Below, piece by piece: positions 8,832 to 17,205 of a stretch of 24,606 bases of DNA. The position numbers were made by a program, and so were the translations under genes. The stretch spans positions 1-24,606 of the forward strand of contig JAQTMA010000038.1 in the NCBI GenBank assembly GCA_028714615.1, written 5' to 3'. Each line of letters begins with the position of its first letter. Within the stretch, counting starts at the first letter, position 1. The notes under the pieces are model-generated. The model saw nothing but the letters and a program-made list of their open reading frames with translations. It made no database searches and was not told where the DNA came from. The DNA comes from Anaerolineaceae bacterium (GTDB lineage: Bacteria; Chloroflexota; Anaerolineae; Anaerolineales; Anaerolineaceae).

Positions 8832-9936
8832 GGTTGTGATCCTTCTGCGAACTCCCTGAGGCCATGCTGTGGATCAAGCCAGCCAGGCGGGCAGCAGCCT
8901 GCGGACGGGCTAATTGCAGCATAGCCGAACGCATCTCCTCCAGGCGCCGCGCATCAGTCAATAGCCGCTTCAGCAACGGGTCGAGGTTTTCTGCCAGACG
9001 ATTGTCCGGCAGAATCACTGCCGCACCATGCCGCTCCAGGAAATCAGCATTGACCTTCTGGTAGCGCCAGGCGTACGGGTAGGGGACCAGGATGGCAGGC
9101 AGCCCATAAAGCGGCAGCTCTCCCAAGGTCGATGCTCCCGAGCGGCAGACCGCCAGGTTTGCGGCGGCCAGTGCGGCGCCCATCTCCTCGTGCAAGTAGA
9201 TGTACGGATGATAACGCTCCGCCAGACGGTGCTCCAACCCTCTTCCAATAGCCTGCACTTCATCCCAATCGAGGTGACCGGTAAGGTGGATGATCTGGGT
9301 GGTCTCCAGCAGGCCAGGGAGCATCCCCAGCACAGCGCGGTTAATCGAGCGTGCTCCCTTACTGCCGCCGAATACCAATACCACGGGCAAGTCCTGAGAC
9401 AAACCCAGTTTTTCCCGCGCGCTGGCCCGTTCCCAATGAGAGAGATCCGGCCGGGTCGGATAGCCGGTTACGATAACCCGCTGAGAGTGGCTGAAGTAGC
9501 CGCGCGAATCTTCGGCAGTGACGGCAATCTGGTCGGCGAAGCGCGCCATAGCTTTCAGGGCTAACCCTGGCTCGATGTCGGGGACGTATAGCAGGGTTGG
9601 GATATTATGCCCGGCCAAAGCCATGGGGACGCCCACAAATCCACCGGTCAAGAATATTAAGTCGGGTTGAAAGCTATGCAGTACCCGCCCGGCCTCGCGA
9701 GTACCGCGGGCAAGCTGCCACATATTTTTCGGCAACACGGGCAGGCTCACCCCGTGCAATCCTGCTGCGGGGATTGCCGTGAAGGCGATGCCAGCCCGCT
9801 GAACCAATTCAGCTTCCATGCCACCCTTTCCGCCGACCCATAACACAGGGTCAGCTTCTCCCGCGAGTGTTTGCAATACGGCGAGAGCGGGATACACTCC
9901 GCCCCCAGTCCCGCCAGCGCAAATTAACAACCGCAC
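8824..9936 (-). CDS. murG: UDP-GlcNAc:undecaprenyl-PP-MurNAc-pentapeptide transferase MurG (divergent)
   Basis: MurG adds GlcNAc to lipid I to give lipid II on the cytoplasmic membrane face. The 370-residue protein starts at GTG 9936 with AAGGGAGG upstream. The GT-B donor half is conventional: FGGSKGARSIN (189-199), CRSGASTLGELPLYGLPAILVPYPY (264-288) and QKVNA. The N-terminal acceptor half is altered. The glycine loop reads GGTGGGVYPAL, with Gly13 where family members have His, and the usual HEQN acceptor signature reads YVPD (117-120). The 86 bp shared with the ftsW end is unusually long. Position between ftsW and murC and absence of another candidate support MurG. Confidence 0.93.
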   Translation of the reverse strand: MRLLICAGGTGGGVYPALAVLQTLAGEADPVLWVGGKGGMEAELVQRAGIAFTAIPAAGLHGVSLPVLPKNMWQLARGTREAGRVLHSFQPDLIFLTGGFVGVPMALAGHNIPTLLYVPDIEPGLALKAMARFADQIAVTAEDSRGYFSHSQRVIVTGYPTRPDLSHWERASAREKLGLSQDLPVVLVFGGSKGARSINRAVLGMLPGLLETTQIIHLTGHLDWDEVQAIGRGLEHRLAERYHPYIYLHEEMGAALAAANLAVCRSGASTLGELPLYGLPAILVPYPYAWRYQKVNADFLERHGAAVILPDNRLAENLDPLLKRLLTDARRLEEMRSAMLQLARPQAAARLAGLIHSMASGSSQKDHNHA

Positions 9937-11104
9937 TGAAGGGCCTCCCTTCTTTTGTCTCTCCCTCTGTGGAACGGCGTGAAATGCTCATTAGCAAGCC
10001 CACAGCTCCAAGCGAGGCTGTCATATTCGAACCGCCTGCGCTAATGAACGGCAGCGCGTTCCCCGCAAATGGCATCAAGCCGACGATCACGGCCATATTA
10101 ATTATCGCCTCCAGGGTAATCCATAAGGTCAACCCGGCAGCCAGTAACGAGCCCAGTTGGTCCGGAGCGCGGCGGGCGATGGTAAGACCTCGCCATAATA
10201 AGACACCGTAGAGAATCACGACCAGACCAGCACCGAGCAAGCCGGTTTCCTCCGCGATAACAGCAAAGATACTGTCTGTCGGCGCCACCGGCAAACCGGT
10301 GAATTTGGTCTCGGCCTGACCAATGCCTACACCGAACCAGCCGCCCTTGACCACGGCTTCCAGAGAGCGGCGCACGTGGTAAGAGGCCTGGATCGGATCG
10401 CGCAACCCTTCCAGGTAACTGGTCAGGCGGGAATTGCCGGTGGTGCTCAATTTCACCACGATGAACCCGGCGATCAGGGCGGCAACGAACACAAATATAA
10501 TCTGCCGCCATTCTCCGCCTGCCAAAAAGAACAGGAACACGCCCATCAAGAAAACAGTGCCGGCAGCGCTGATATCCGGTTGCAGTAACACCAGTCCGCC
10601 CATTGCTCCCAGGATGGCGCCCATCGGGAACAAACCAAAGGATATGTTGTTCAATTGGTTTTGTTTTGATGAAAGCCAAAAAGCCAGATAGACGATCGTG
10701 GCAACCTTCGCCAGCTCGGAAGGTTGGATTGAGCCACCCAGGATCGAACGCGCGGCTCCCAGGCGGACATCATTGATCCACAGGACGACCACTAAAAGCG
10801 CCATCGTTCCGAGCATCATCGGCACAAGCAACCTGCGTAATCTACGATAATCAAACCAGGCTAGAGCGGCAGCGATGACCAGGCCAATCACCGCCCATCG
10901 TACTTGACGGAAGAAGATGTAGGTAGGCGCCTTGTCCATCATCATCGAGTAATCCCAGCTCGCGGAATACACCATGAGGAGCCCGAATACGAGCAGCGTA
11001 GTAACCACCAGCAACAGGGGTACATCGATGCTAAGCCGCAGCGGATGTTGAGAACCGCTGGTTGTTTTTTGCCGAAGTGGCTTTACGAAAGTGCCATCAC
11101 CCAT
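9851..11104 (-). CDS. ftsW: Septal peptidoglycan glycosyltransferase FtsW (SEDS)
   Basis: FtsW is the SEDS polymerase that, with its partner class B PBP, strings lipid II into septal glycan. The 417-residue protein has about ten membrane segments, the PTDSIFAVIAEETGLLGA block whose Asp matches the catalytic SEDS aspartate, and the closing ISAGGSNMTASLGAVGLL motif. It overlaps the murD stop by 22 bp. After the last helix it carries a basic tail of about 45 residues, very rich in Arg, that runs 86 bp into murG in another frame. No good Shine-Dalgarno precedes ATG 11104, so the start is the least certain part. Confidence 0.95.
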   Translation of the reverse strand: MGDGTFVKPLRQKTTSGSQHPLRLSIDVPLLLVVTTLLVFGLLMVYSASWDYSMMMDKAPTYIFFRQVRWAVIGLVIAAALAWFDYRRLRRLLVPMMLGTMALLVVVLWINDVRLGAARSILGGSIQPSELAKVATIVYLAFWLSSKQNQLNNISFGLFPMGAILGAMGGLVLLQPDISAAGTVFLMGVFLFFLAGGEWRQIIFVFVAALIAGFIVVKLSTTGNSRLTSYLEGLRDPIQASYHVRRSLEAVVKGGWFGVGIGQAETKFTGLPVAPTDSIFAVIAEETGLLGAGLVVILYGVLLWRGLTIARRAPDQLGSLLAAGLTLWITLEAIINMAVIVGLMPFAGNALPFISAGGSNMTASLGAVGLLMSISRRSTEGETKEGRPFSAVVNLRWRDWGRSVSRSRRIANTRGRS

Positions 11105-12468
11105 TGGATATACCGCTCCCCACGTTCTTCAAAATCGTTGAATTCATCAAAACTCGTTCCACCGGGTGAGAGGAGGACCACATCCCCCGGTTCGACAACA
11201 GCCGCAGCGGTTTCCACTGCCGCTTGCAAACTTTTACACACAGCAATCGTATACGGCCGTTTCCCTGAGTGGACCGGACCCACTGCTTTAAGGATGATGT
11301 CTGATGCTTCACCGAAAACGATCAGGTGATCTACCCGGCGATGAACCACATCCGCGAAAGCCTCCCATGGCAGTTTCTTGTCGCGGCCCCCGGCCAATAA
11401 GACCAGCGGCTCGTCGAAGGCGCGCATCCCAGCTATCGAGCGCTCCGGCGCAGTTGCGATCGAGTCGTTATACCAGTCGGATCCCCGCCAGGTGCGGACA
11501 AATTGCAGGCGATGAGCCACCCCGGTAAAACCTTCCACGCCTTCTTGCATGCAGCGGACGGGCAAGCCAGCAGCGAAGGAAATCGCACAAGCCGCTAACA
11601 CATTAAGCAGGTTATGCTCCCCGCGTAACTGAATCACGTCGCGCGGCATTAACCCTAGAGAAGAACCCTGGTCTTGGATGCGCAGCCACCCGTCTTTCAA
11701 GAAGGTTCCCGTTAGGTGATTGGTTGGTTCGTGCATGCCGAAGGTAATCAGGCGACCTTTCACACGGTCGACGAGCGACCAGGCCCCCGGATCTTCGCGT
11801 CCCAGCACCACGGTATCCTCTGAATTCTGGAAATCCAAGAGGCGAGTTTTTGCAGCAGTGTACTCTGCCATACTCCCATGCCGGTCGAGGTGATTTGGGG
11901 TGATATTCAAGATAGCCCCTATTTGAGGAGAATGGGTCATCAACTCTAATTGAAAACTGGAGGTCTCCATGACTACCAGGTCACCCGGTTGCATTTCATC
12001 GACATGATCGATTAATGGCTGACCGATGTTGCCCCCTACCCAGACTCGTGTTGAGGGATTCATACCCGCTGTGGCCATCCGGCCGACCAGCGTTGTCGTT
12101 GTGGTTTTTCCGGCGGACCCTGTGATGCCAATCACCTTGCAAGGCACGCTTTCCATGAAGATCTGAGTGTCGTTGGTCAGCGGGATTCCCTTGCGCTGTG
12201 CTTCAGCCAACATAGGCAATTGGAGCGGCACGCCGCCTGAGACGGACACCACATCGGCGCCATTGAGGAGAGTTAGGGGATGCCCACCAAGGGACCATTC
12301 CACCGAGATCCCGGCCAGGCTGTCACGCGCCTCACGCATTTGGGTTTCCGAACCCGCGTCGTTCAAGACGACCTTGGCTCCATGGCGGGTCAGGTAACGC
12401 GCCAGAGCCAGCCCTTGCCGGGCGGCTCCAACAATCACAACACGCTTTCCAGTCCAGGATGTGCTCAT
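11083..12468 (-). CDS. murD: UDP-N-acetylmuramoylalanine--D-glutamate ligase MurD
   Basis: MurD adds D-Glu to UDP-MurNAc-L-Ala. The 461-residue protein begins MSTSWTGKRVVIVGAARQG and has an intact P-loop GITGSAGKTTTTT, ETSSFQLEL, NITPNHLDRHGSM, HRLQFVRTWRGSDWYNDS and the LLSPGGTSFDEFNDFEERGERY C-terminal motif. The frame is open for 59 codons more, up to 12645, but that extension lies inside mraY in another frame, so ATG 12468, one base after the mraY stop, is chosen. The canonical LLSPACAS block reads LLSPGGTS, a mild divergence. Confidence 0.97.
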   Translation of the reverse strand: MSTSWTGKRVVIVGAARQGLALARYLTRHGAKVVLNDAGSETQMREARDSLAGISVEWSLGGHPLTLLNGADVVSVSGGVPLQLPMLAEAQRKGIPLTNDTQIFMESVPCKVIGITGSAGKTTTTTLVGRMATAGMNPSTRVWVGGNIGQPLIDHVDEMQPGDLVVMETSSFQLELMTHSPQIGAILNITPNHLDRHGSMAEYTAAKTRLLDFQNSEDTVVLGREDPGAWSLVDRVKGRLITFGMHEPTNHLTGTFLKDGWLRIQDQGSSLGLMPRDVIQLRGEHNLLNVLAACAISFAAGLPVRCMQEGVEGFTGVAHRLQFVRTWRGSDWYNDSIATAPERSIAGMRAFDEPLVLLAGGRDKKLPWEAFADVVHRRVDHLIVFGEASDIILKAVGPVHSGKRPYTIAVCKSLQAAVETAAAVVEPGDVVLLSPGGTSFDEFNDFEERGERYIQWVMALS

Positions 12469-12469
12469 C

Positions 12470-13462
12470 TTACACGATTGCCAGGGCGATGCCCAGCATC
12501 GCGAATAATAGGCTGACCAACCAGAATCTTTGCACCACTTGCGTTTCACTCCAGCCAAGCAGCTCAAAGTGGTGGTGAAGGGGTGCCATTTTGAGAAGTC
12601 TTTTTCCTCCTGTCCATTTGAAGTATGCGACCTGTAAAACGACACTCAGGCCTTCGCTAAATGGAATGACGGCGATGATGGGGAGGAGCAGCCACTGTCC
12701 ACTCATGAGTGAGACAACGCCCAATGTTGCACCCAGGGCTTGCGAGCCCGTATCACCCATGAAAAGTTCAGCGGGATGGACATTGAACCACAAAAAGCCA
12801 AAGATGGCTCCTACCAGGGTGAAGCAGAAGCGGCCCAGGAAGATCTGACCCTGCATGAGGGCGATCCCACCAAAAGCGGCATATGCGGTCGCCGAAATCA
12901 AACCGGCTAATCCATCTAACCCGTCTGTCAGGTTCACCGCATTGGACATGCCCACGATGGCGACGACAGCAATGGGAATATATAGAGGCCCCAGGTCGAA
13001 TACGGCTGTAATCCCTGGCCAATATAATTGGGGAACATCTAGAACGTATCGTAAAGCGATGGCGATCAGCAAGGCAAATACGATCTGGGTAAAGAACTTG
13101 GTACGCGCGCGCATTCCGATGCCACGCCGCGGTCCCCGAATTCCTTCCCAATCATCTACAGCGCCAAGCAAGGCAAACCCGATCATGGTCGCCAAGGGAA
13201 CCAGGACGCTGCGGCCGACTACTTTCAAACCCACCAGAGCGGCTGCGTTCAAGAGGATGGTCACCAACAAAACGGGTACGATGACCATGACTCCCCCCAT
13301 CGTGGGGGTGCCCATCTTCGAGAAATGACGTTCAGGTCCTTCCACGCGGATCAGTTTACCAACGCGGAAGTGCTTCAAAATGCGCAGGAGAGGACCACCC
13401 CAAATGACTGCGAGCATGAACGTCAGCCCACTCAAGGCCAGGGCGATGGGGGTATCCTTCAT
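12470..13462 (-). CDS. mraY: Phospho-N-acetylmuramoyl-pentapeptide transferase MraY
   Basis: MraY transfers phospho-MurNAc-pentapeptide to undecaprenyl phosphate to form lipid I. The 330-residue polytopic protein has about ten membrane segments, the cytoplasmic motifs MGTPTMGGVM, NLTDGLDGLAG and FMGDTGSQALGA, and the PLHHHFELLGWSE histidine motif of MraY. These Asp and His residues form the Mg/nucleotide site. ATG 13462 overlaps the stop of the murF-like gene (ATGA), so the two are translationally coupled. Confidence 0.99.
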   Translation of the reverse strand: MKDTPIALALSGLTFMLAVIWGGPLLRILKHFRVGKLIRVEGPERHFSKMGTPTMGGVMVIVPVLLVTILLNAAALVGLKVVGRSVLVPLATMIGFALLGAVDDWEGIRGPRRGIGMRARTKFFTQIVFALLIAIALRYVLDVPQLYWPGITAVFDLGPLYIPIAVVAIVGMSNAVNLTDGLDGLAGLISATAYAAFGGIALMQGQIFLGRFCFTLVGAIFGFLWFNVHPAELFMGDTGSQALGATLGVVSLMSGQWLLLPIIAVIPFSEGLSVVLQVAYFKWTGGKRLLKMAPLHHHFELLGWSETQVVQRFWLVSLLFAMLGIALAIV

Positions 13463-14853
13463 GAGGCTACTCCCAAAGCGGAGACAATCGGGTCCATGCG
13501 CAGCTCGCCGTCACCTTTGATCAGGACCATGTCATTTTTCTGAAGGCTACGGCGCAGGTGATCGACAGCTTCTTGCGCGGTATGCACCCAGACGACTGCT
13601 TGAGCAGCCAACCCGGCCTGCCGGGCTGCCTCGGCGATCGGGTATGCTTCTTCCCCAACGGCGACCAGCTCCTGCACGACCTCTGCGGCGCGCACACCTA
13701 CCATCTGATTGCCTGCACCCATCAGCATTTGCCGGGGCATTTCTCCCAGGACGGCAACTTTCCGTCCTTCCATGCGTTCGAGGAGGTTGAGCACTGCCAG
13801 CGTGGATTCGGGTGAAGTGCTGTAGCTATCATCCAGGAGCAAAGCGCCATTCTCAGAGGGAAGGGTCATCAAACGTAACTCCGGGCAACTTCGGCGAAGT
13901 CCAGCGGCGATGTCATGCCAGGTGAGTCCATCGCAGAGACCCGCGGCGGCAGCTTGTAATGCGATGTGGACGGAACGGTGGCCGATCAAAGGTACCCGCA
14001 CATGAATCGATTCGTTGCGGTAGTGCAGCCAGAATTGGATACCTTCCAGACCCCGGCTCTCGATCTCGTCTGCCCATAGGTCAGCTTCGGGGTCAAGACC
14101 GTAGAAGAATGGCTGAGCGGCAATCCTTGCGGAAGCCTTCCGCTCTACCGGGCAGTCAGACGCCAGAACTGCAAGGGAGGTAGCCGGAAGATTGTCCAAT
14201 AACGCTTGTTCACCCGGAAGCAGTCCCTCCAAAGAGCTCCGGTTGCATCCGGCGATTAATGCGACCTGCGGTCTGGCGATCAAAGCCAGTTCAGCTACCT
14301 TCAGGGCAGGCGCATTACGGAAATCAACGATCAACCGCTGGGTGGGCTTCTGGAGCGTTAATAAAGCCAGGCATAACTCGTAAGCGCCTGCAAGGGCAAT
14401 TGGAAGGTAAGTAGCTGGGATTCGCGGGCTGAGCATTTCAGACAACATTGGGCGGATAGCCCTCTCTTCGGCGGGGCCAGCCAGGGCAATCACATGTGGA
14501 TTAAGCCGGTCTCGCCAGTATTGGGCCAACACCTTGAGCGCAATTGCGACATTAATTACCCGCACACAGAAGGGGACCGATGGAATCCTAATCGGTTCGG
14601 GCGGTAAGTCGTAGCGGAGGTCGATAACCGGAAAAAGGTTGGAGAGATCCTTTTCGACCAGGGCTAATCGAGCGCCCCGATGGAATGCATCTCCAACGAA
14701 ATCATGTCCGTCAGATTCCACGCCTGGCAGGGCGACAAATAGACCATGGTTGCACATCTGGCGCGAATCGACCGTGACTTCCCGGATGGGGAGGTTGGTG
14801 CTGCCAGGACGAGCGCCACAAAGAGCTTCGAAAATGTCTGCCAGGTTGATCAT
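13459..14853 (-). CDS. MurF-like protein lacking catalytic motifs (probable pseudoenzyme)
   Basis: The 464-residue product sits in the murF position, with AAAGGAAAC before ATG 14853. Its N-domain (1-100) has the Mur ligase stretch VDSRQMCNHGLFVALPGVESDGHDF, and the C-domain (about 335-460) has LLLDDSYSTSPESTLAVLNLL, VAVLGEMPRQM and VLIKGDGELRMDPIV, recognisably MurF. The central ATPase domain is degraded. Where MurF has the P-loop GSxGKTTTKE this reads LAGPAEERA (124-132), so the Lys and Thr are gone. The expected acidic motif reads VDFRNAPALKVAEL, and the lysine carbamylated in Mur ligases is replaced in PGEQALLDNL. NANP reads STSP. The frame is unbroken, so it is a maintained gene rather than obvious decay. 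Genuine MurF activity is unlikely; a structural or regulatory role is inference. Confidence 0.85.
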   Translation of the reverse strand: MINLADIFEALCGARPGSTNLPIREVTVDSRQMCNHGLFVALPGVESDGHDFVGDAFHRGARLALVEKDLSNLFPVIDLRYDLPPEPIRIPSVPFCVRVINVAIALKVLAQYWRDRLNPHVIALAGPAEERAIRPMLSEMLSPRIPATYLPIALAGAYELCLALLTLQKPTQRLIVDFRNAPALKVAELALIARPQVALIAGCNRSSLEGLLPGEQALLDNLPATSLAVLASDCPVERKASARIAAQPFFYGLDPEADLWADEIESRGLEGIQFWLHYRNESIHVRVPLIGHRSVHIALQAAAAGLCDGLTWHDIAAGLRRSCPELRLMTLPSENGALLLDDSYSTSPESTLAVLNLLERMEGRKVAVLGEMPRQMLMGAGNQMVGVRAAEVVQELVAVGEEAYPIAEAARQAGLAAQAVVWVHTAQEAVDHLRRSLQKNDMVLIKGDGELRMDPIVSALGVAS

Positions 14854-14865
14854 GGCTTGTTTCCT

Positions 14866-16647
14866 TTAGCGGGCGGCAAGTAGCCGGCGTTGGTCGTCAG
14901 GAGGGATGTTCATCTGAACGACCAGCGACTGAACGACGCTACTGAAAACCGGGGAGGCTACGACCGAGCCCCATTTGGATGTGCGTGGTTTTTCGAGCCA
15001 AACATATACCAGGAAGCGCGGATCATCGACCGGCCCCCATCCGACGAAGGAGGCGTTGGTCAAGTCACTCGAATAACCGGTTGGGGTGGGGATTTCTGCC
15101 GTACCCGTCTTGCCCGCCACCCGATAGCCCGGAACCAGGGCGTCGGACGATTCTTTCTCCAGGGAAATGGCCAGCATCTCCGTCTCAGTTTTGGCGGTTT
15201 GCGCTGAGATCGGCTGACCGACCACCTGGGAATTGGTATTATATTGTCTGCCGTTATCTACCATTGCGCGCAGGATGTGCGGGGCAACCATTTTTCCTTC
15301 GCCGTTAGCAACTGCGGAGATGGCCATAACCATTTGAATGGGGGTAACGGCCAGGCCTTGCCCGAAGGAATTCGTCCCCAGGTCCACCGGGAACCACTGA
15401 CCATCGCCGGGCAGGCGTAAGGGGAAGGTCGCTTCTCCGGATAGGTCGATGCCGGTCAAGTGACCGATGCCGAAGTTCTGGATGTATTTATAGAAGTTTG
15501 TCGGGCCGATCTGGTCGGCCAGCCAGGCCAGGCACACGTTCAGCGAGTGTTCCATACAGCCGGTCATGTTCTGCTGGCCCCAGGCGCCGCCGTCCCAGTT
15601 ATAGACGTATCCGCCGCCGATCGAGTATACGCCCGTATCCAGAAAGGAGGTTTCTGGGTTGACGGTACCCGTGTCCAGGCCGGTAGCCATCGTGAGCACT
15701 TTGAAAACCGAGCCAGGTTCGTACGTCTGGCTGACCACCCGGTTGAAAGGGGTAGCATTCGGGAAGACGTCCGCGTATTTCCAGTATTGGTTCGGATCTA
15801 ATCGCGGGGTAGTGGCCATAGCTAACAGCTCGCCGTTTTTTGGATCCATCACCACAATCGCGCCGGCGTCTGCGCCAGTATCTTTAATGGCTTTGTCCAG
15901 GATGCCCTCTGTGCTGGCTTGGATCTCTCGATCAATGGTTAGGATCAGGCTGGAACCCGGCGCGACGTCAGGTAGTTTCTGCACCAGGTTTGGATCGTAA
16001 GGAAGCCATACCTGTTGAGGTTGCCCGGCCATCAAGTCGTTATATTTCTCTTCAACCCCAAAATATCCCCGTCCTTTTTCGCGATCCAGGTAGGAATAAA
16101 ACCCAAGCACGTTCGAAGCCAACATCCCCTCCGGATAACTTCGCTTGAGATGGGAGGTAAATACCAGTCCATCCAGGCTGGGGGGTTCAACGCCTTTCTT
16201 AACGTTGGCTGCGTCCTTGACGTATTGTTTCTTCAGCCGGTTGAGCTCGTCGATCTTATCACCGGTGATAAAATCATCCAGGATGGCGAACTGAGCTTTA
16301 CCTTCTACATACGGGATGCTGGCGGTTGCCAGAGTTTGAGCGTAATCGCTGCCAATGACGCGATTGAGGGTGGCTGCGATCGTCCCTGGATTGCTAACCA
16401 GTTGCAAATCAACGCCTACCTCGTATACCTGCTCGTTCCCGGCGAGCAAATGTCCCCAGCGGTCATAAATGCTGCCGCGCTCCGGGTAGATTTTATGCAT
16501 CTCACCTGAATAACGCTCACCCTGAGCGCGGAGCTCCCCAGCTACTTTGCTATCCTGGATGCGCGCCATTTGGATGACGATGGCCAAACCGGCAACGGCA
16601 AAAAGGACTCCCAGGAAAACATAGCGGCCAAAGTACGGCGTTTTCAT
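14866..16647 (-). CDS. ftsI: Septal class B penicillin-binding protein FtsI/PBP3
   Basis: A class B transpeptidase that cross-links septal peptidoglycan with FtsW. ATG 16647 gives 593 residues, overlaps the upstream stop by 4 bp and has AGGT nearby, so it is preferred over the upstream frame extension to 16701. A membrane segment lies at about 8-28, a dimerisation/pedestal domain spans about 45-230, and the transpeptidase domain has SVFK (Ser313), SLN (368-370) and KTG (513-515), all catalytic motifs intact. No PASTA domain is seen. The flanking FtsL-like and mur genes support FtsI. Confidence 0.97.
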   Translation of the reverse strand: MKTPYFGRYVFLGVLFAVAGLAIVIQMARIQDSKVAGELRAQGERYSGEMHKIYPERGSIYDRWGHLLAGNEQVYEVGVDLQLVSNPGTIAATLNRVIGSDYAQTLATASIPYVEGKAQFAILDDFITGDKIDELNRLKKQYVKDAANVKKGVEPPSLDGLVFTSHLKRSYPEGMLASNVLGFYSYLDREKGRGYFGVEEKYNDLMAGQPQQVWLPYDPNLVQKLPDVAPGSSLILTIDREIQASTEGILDKAIKDTGADAGAIVVMDPKNGELLAMATTPRLDPNQYWKYADVFPNATPFNRVVSQTYEPGSVFKVLTMATGLDTGTVNPETSFLDTGVYSIGGGYVYNWDGGAWGQQNMTGCMEHSLNVCLAWLADQIGPTNFYKYIQNFGIGHLTGIDLSGEATFPLRLPGDGQWFPVDLGTNSFGQGLAVTPIQMVMAISAVANGEGKMVAPHILRAMVDNGRQYNTNSQVVGQPISAQTAKTETEMLAISLEKESSDALVPGYRVAGKTGTAEIPTPTGYSSDLTNASFVGWGPVDDPRFLVYVWLEKPRTSKWGSVVASPVFSSVVQSLVVQMNIPPDDQRRLLAAR

Positions 16648-17117
16648 GGCAGTACCTGCGATTTTCCCAGGGGTGAATTGAGGAAGCCCTGGAAAAGCCA
16701 CTCCCAGAGCGACTGAGTGTAATTTGGGCGTATCAAGGAAACCGCAACCATACCCGGACCAGGCGGGGGAGCCAGCACTGCGGGTTGGCGTCCATTGTAC
16801 CCAGGGATTTTCAAATAGATTTCAGTCCCCGGTTGAATGGTTACAAAACCAAGGTCAGCGGCGCGCTTCTGCATCTGGGCGGCGGAGGTCAGGAGAGCGA
16901 GTTGGCTCTTCAAGTCTGCGATTTGTCGTTCGACCGTTTCGCTATCGGTTTCCATCCCCTGGATCTCTCTTCCGGTGGCAGCGGCGCGAGCGCTCACGGA
17001 GAGGTAGATTCCCGCGATAAAGGCGATCAAGGTGAGGCCAAGCAAGAAGAGCATAATCCATTGAACCTGGATGCGCCAGGGGGCTTGCCGGTAAGCTTGG
17101 ATCACGTGATGGGTCAT
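16644..17117 (-). CDS. FtsL/FtsB-like membrane coiled-coil division protein
   Basis: A 157-residue protein with a short cytoplasmic N-terminus, one membrane helix at about 19-41, a coiled coil from about 48-80 (GREIQGMETDSETVERQIADLK) and an MQKRAADLGF motif resembling the RIEEIARKELGM end of FtsL/DivIC proteins. A proline-rich tail follows. The position between rsmH and ftsI is the standard ftsL place, and FtsL activates the FtsW-FtsI pair. It starts 88 bp after rsmH with only a weak ribosome binding site. FtsL and FtsB cannot be separated on sequence. Confidence 0.8.
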   Translation of the reverse strand: MTHHVIQAYRQAPWRIQVQWIMLFLLGLTLIAFIAGIYLSVSARAAATGREIQGMETDSETVERQIADLKSQLALLTSAAQMQKRAADLGFVTIQPGTEIYLKIPGYNGRQPAVLAPPPGPGMVAVSLIRPNYTQSLWEWLFQGFLNSPLGKSQVLP

Positions 17118-17205
17118 AGGTGTTTCTTTCAGTCAATAAACCTGGTGTTCGTTTAACTTAATCCTTGACAATAAGGGTGGCGCCGTATCCGGGTTTTGGT
17201 TGCAA

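Noticed and set aside
12469..12645. Upstream extension of murD into mraY
   Set aside because: Reading begins inside mraY in another frame; the canonical MurD start follows the mraY stop by one base.
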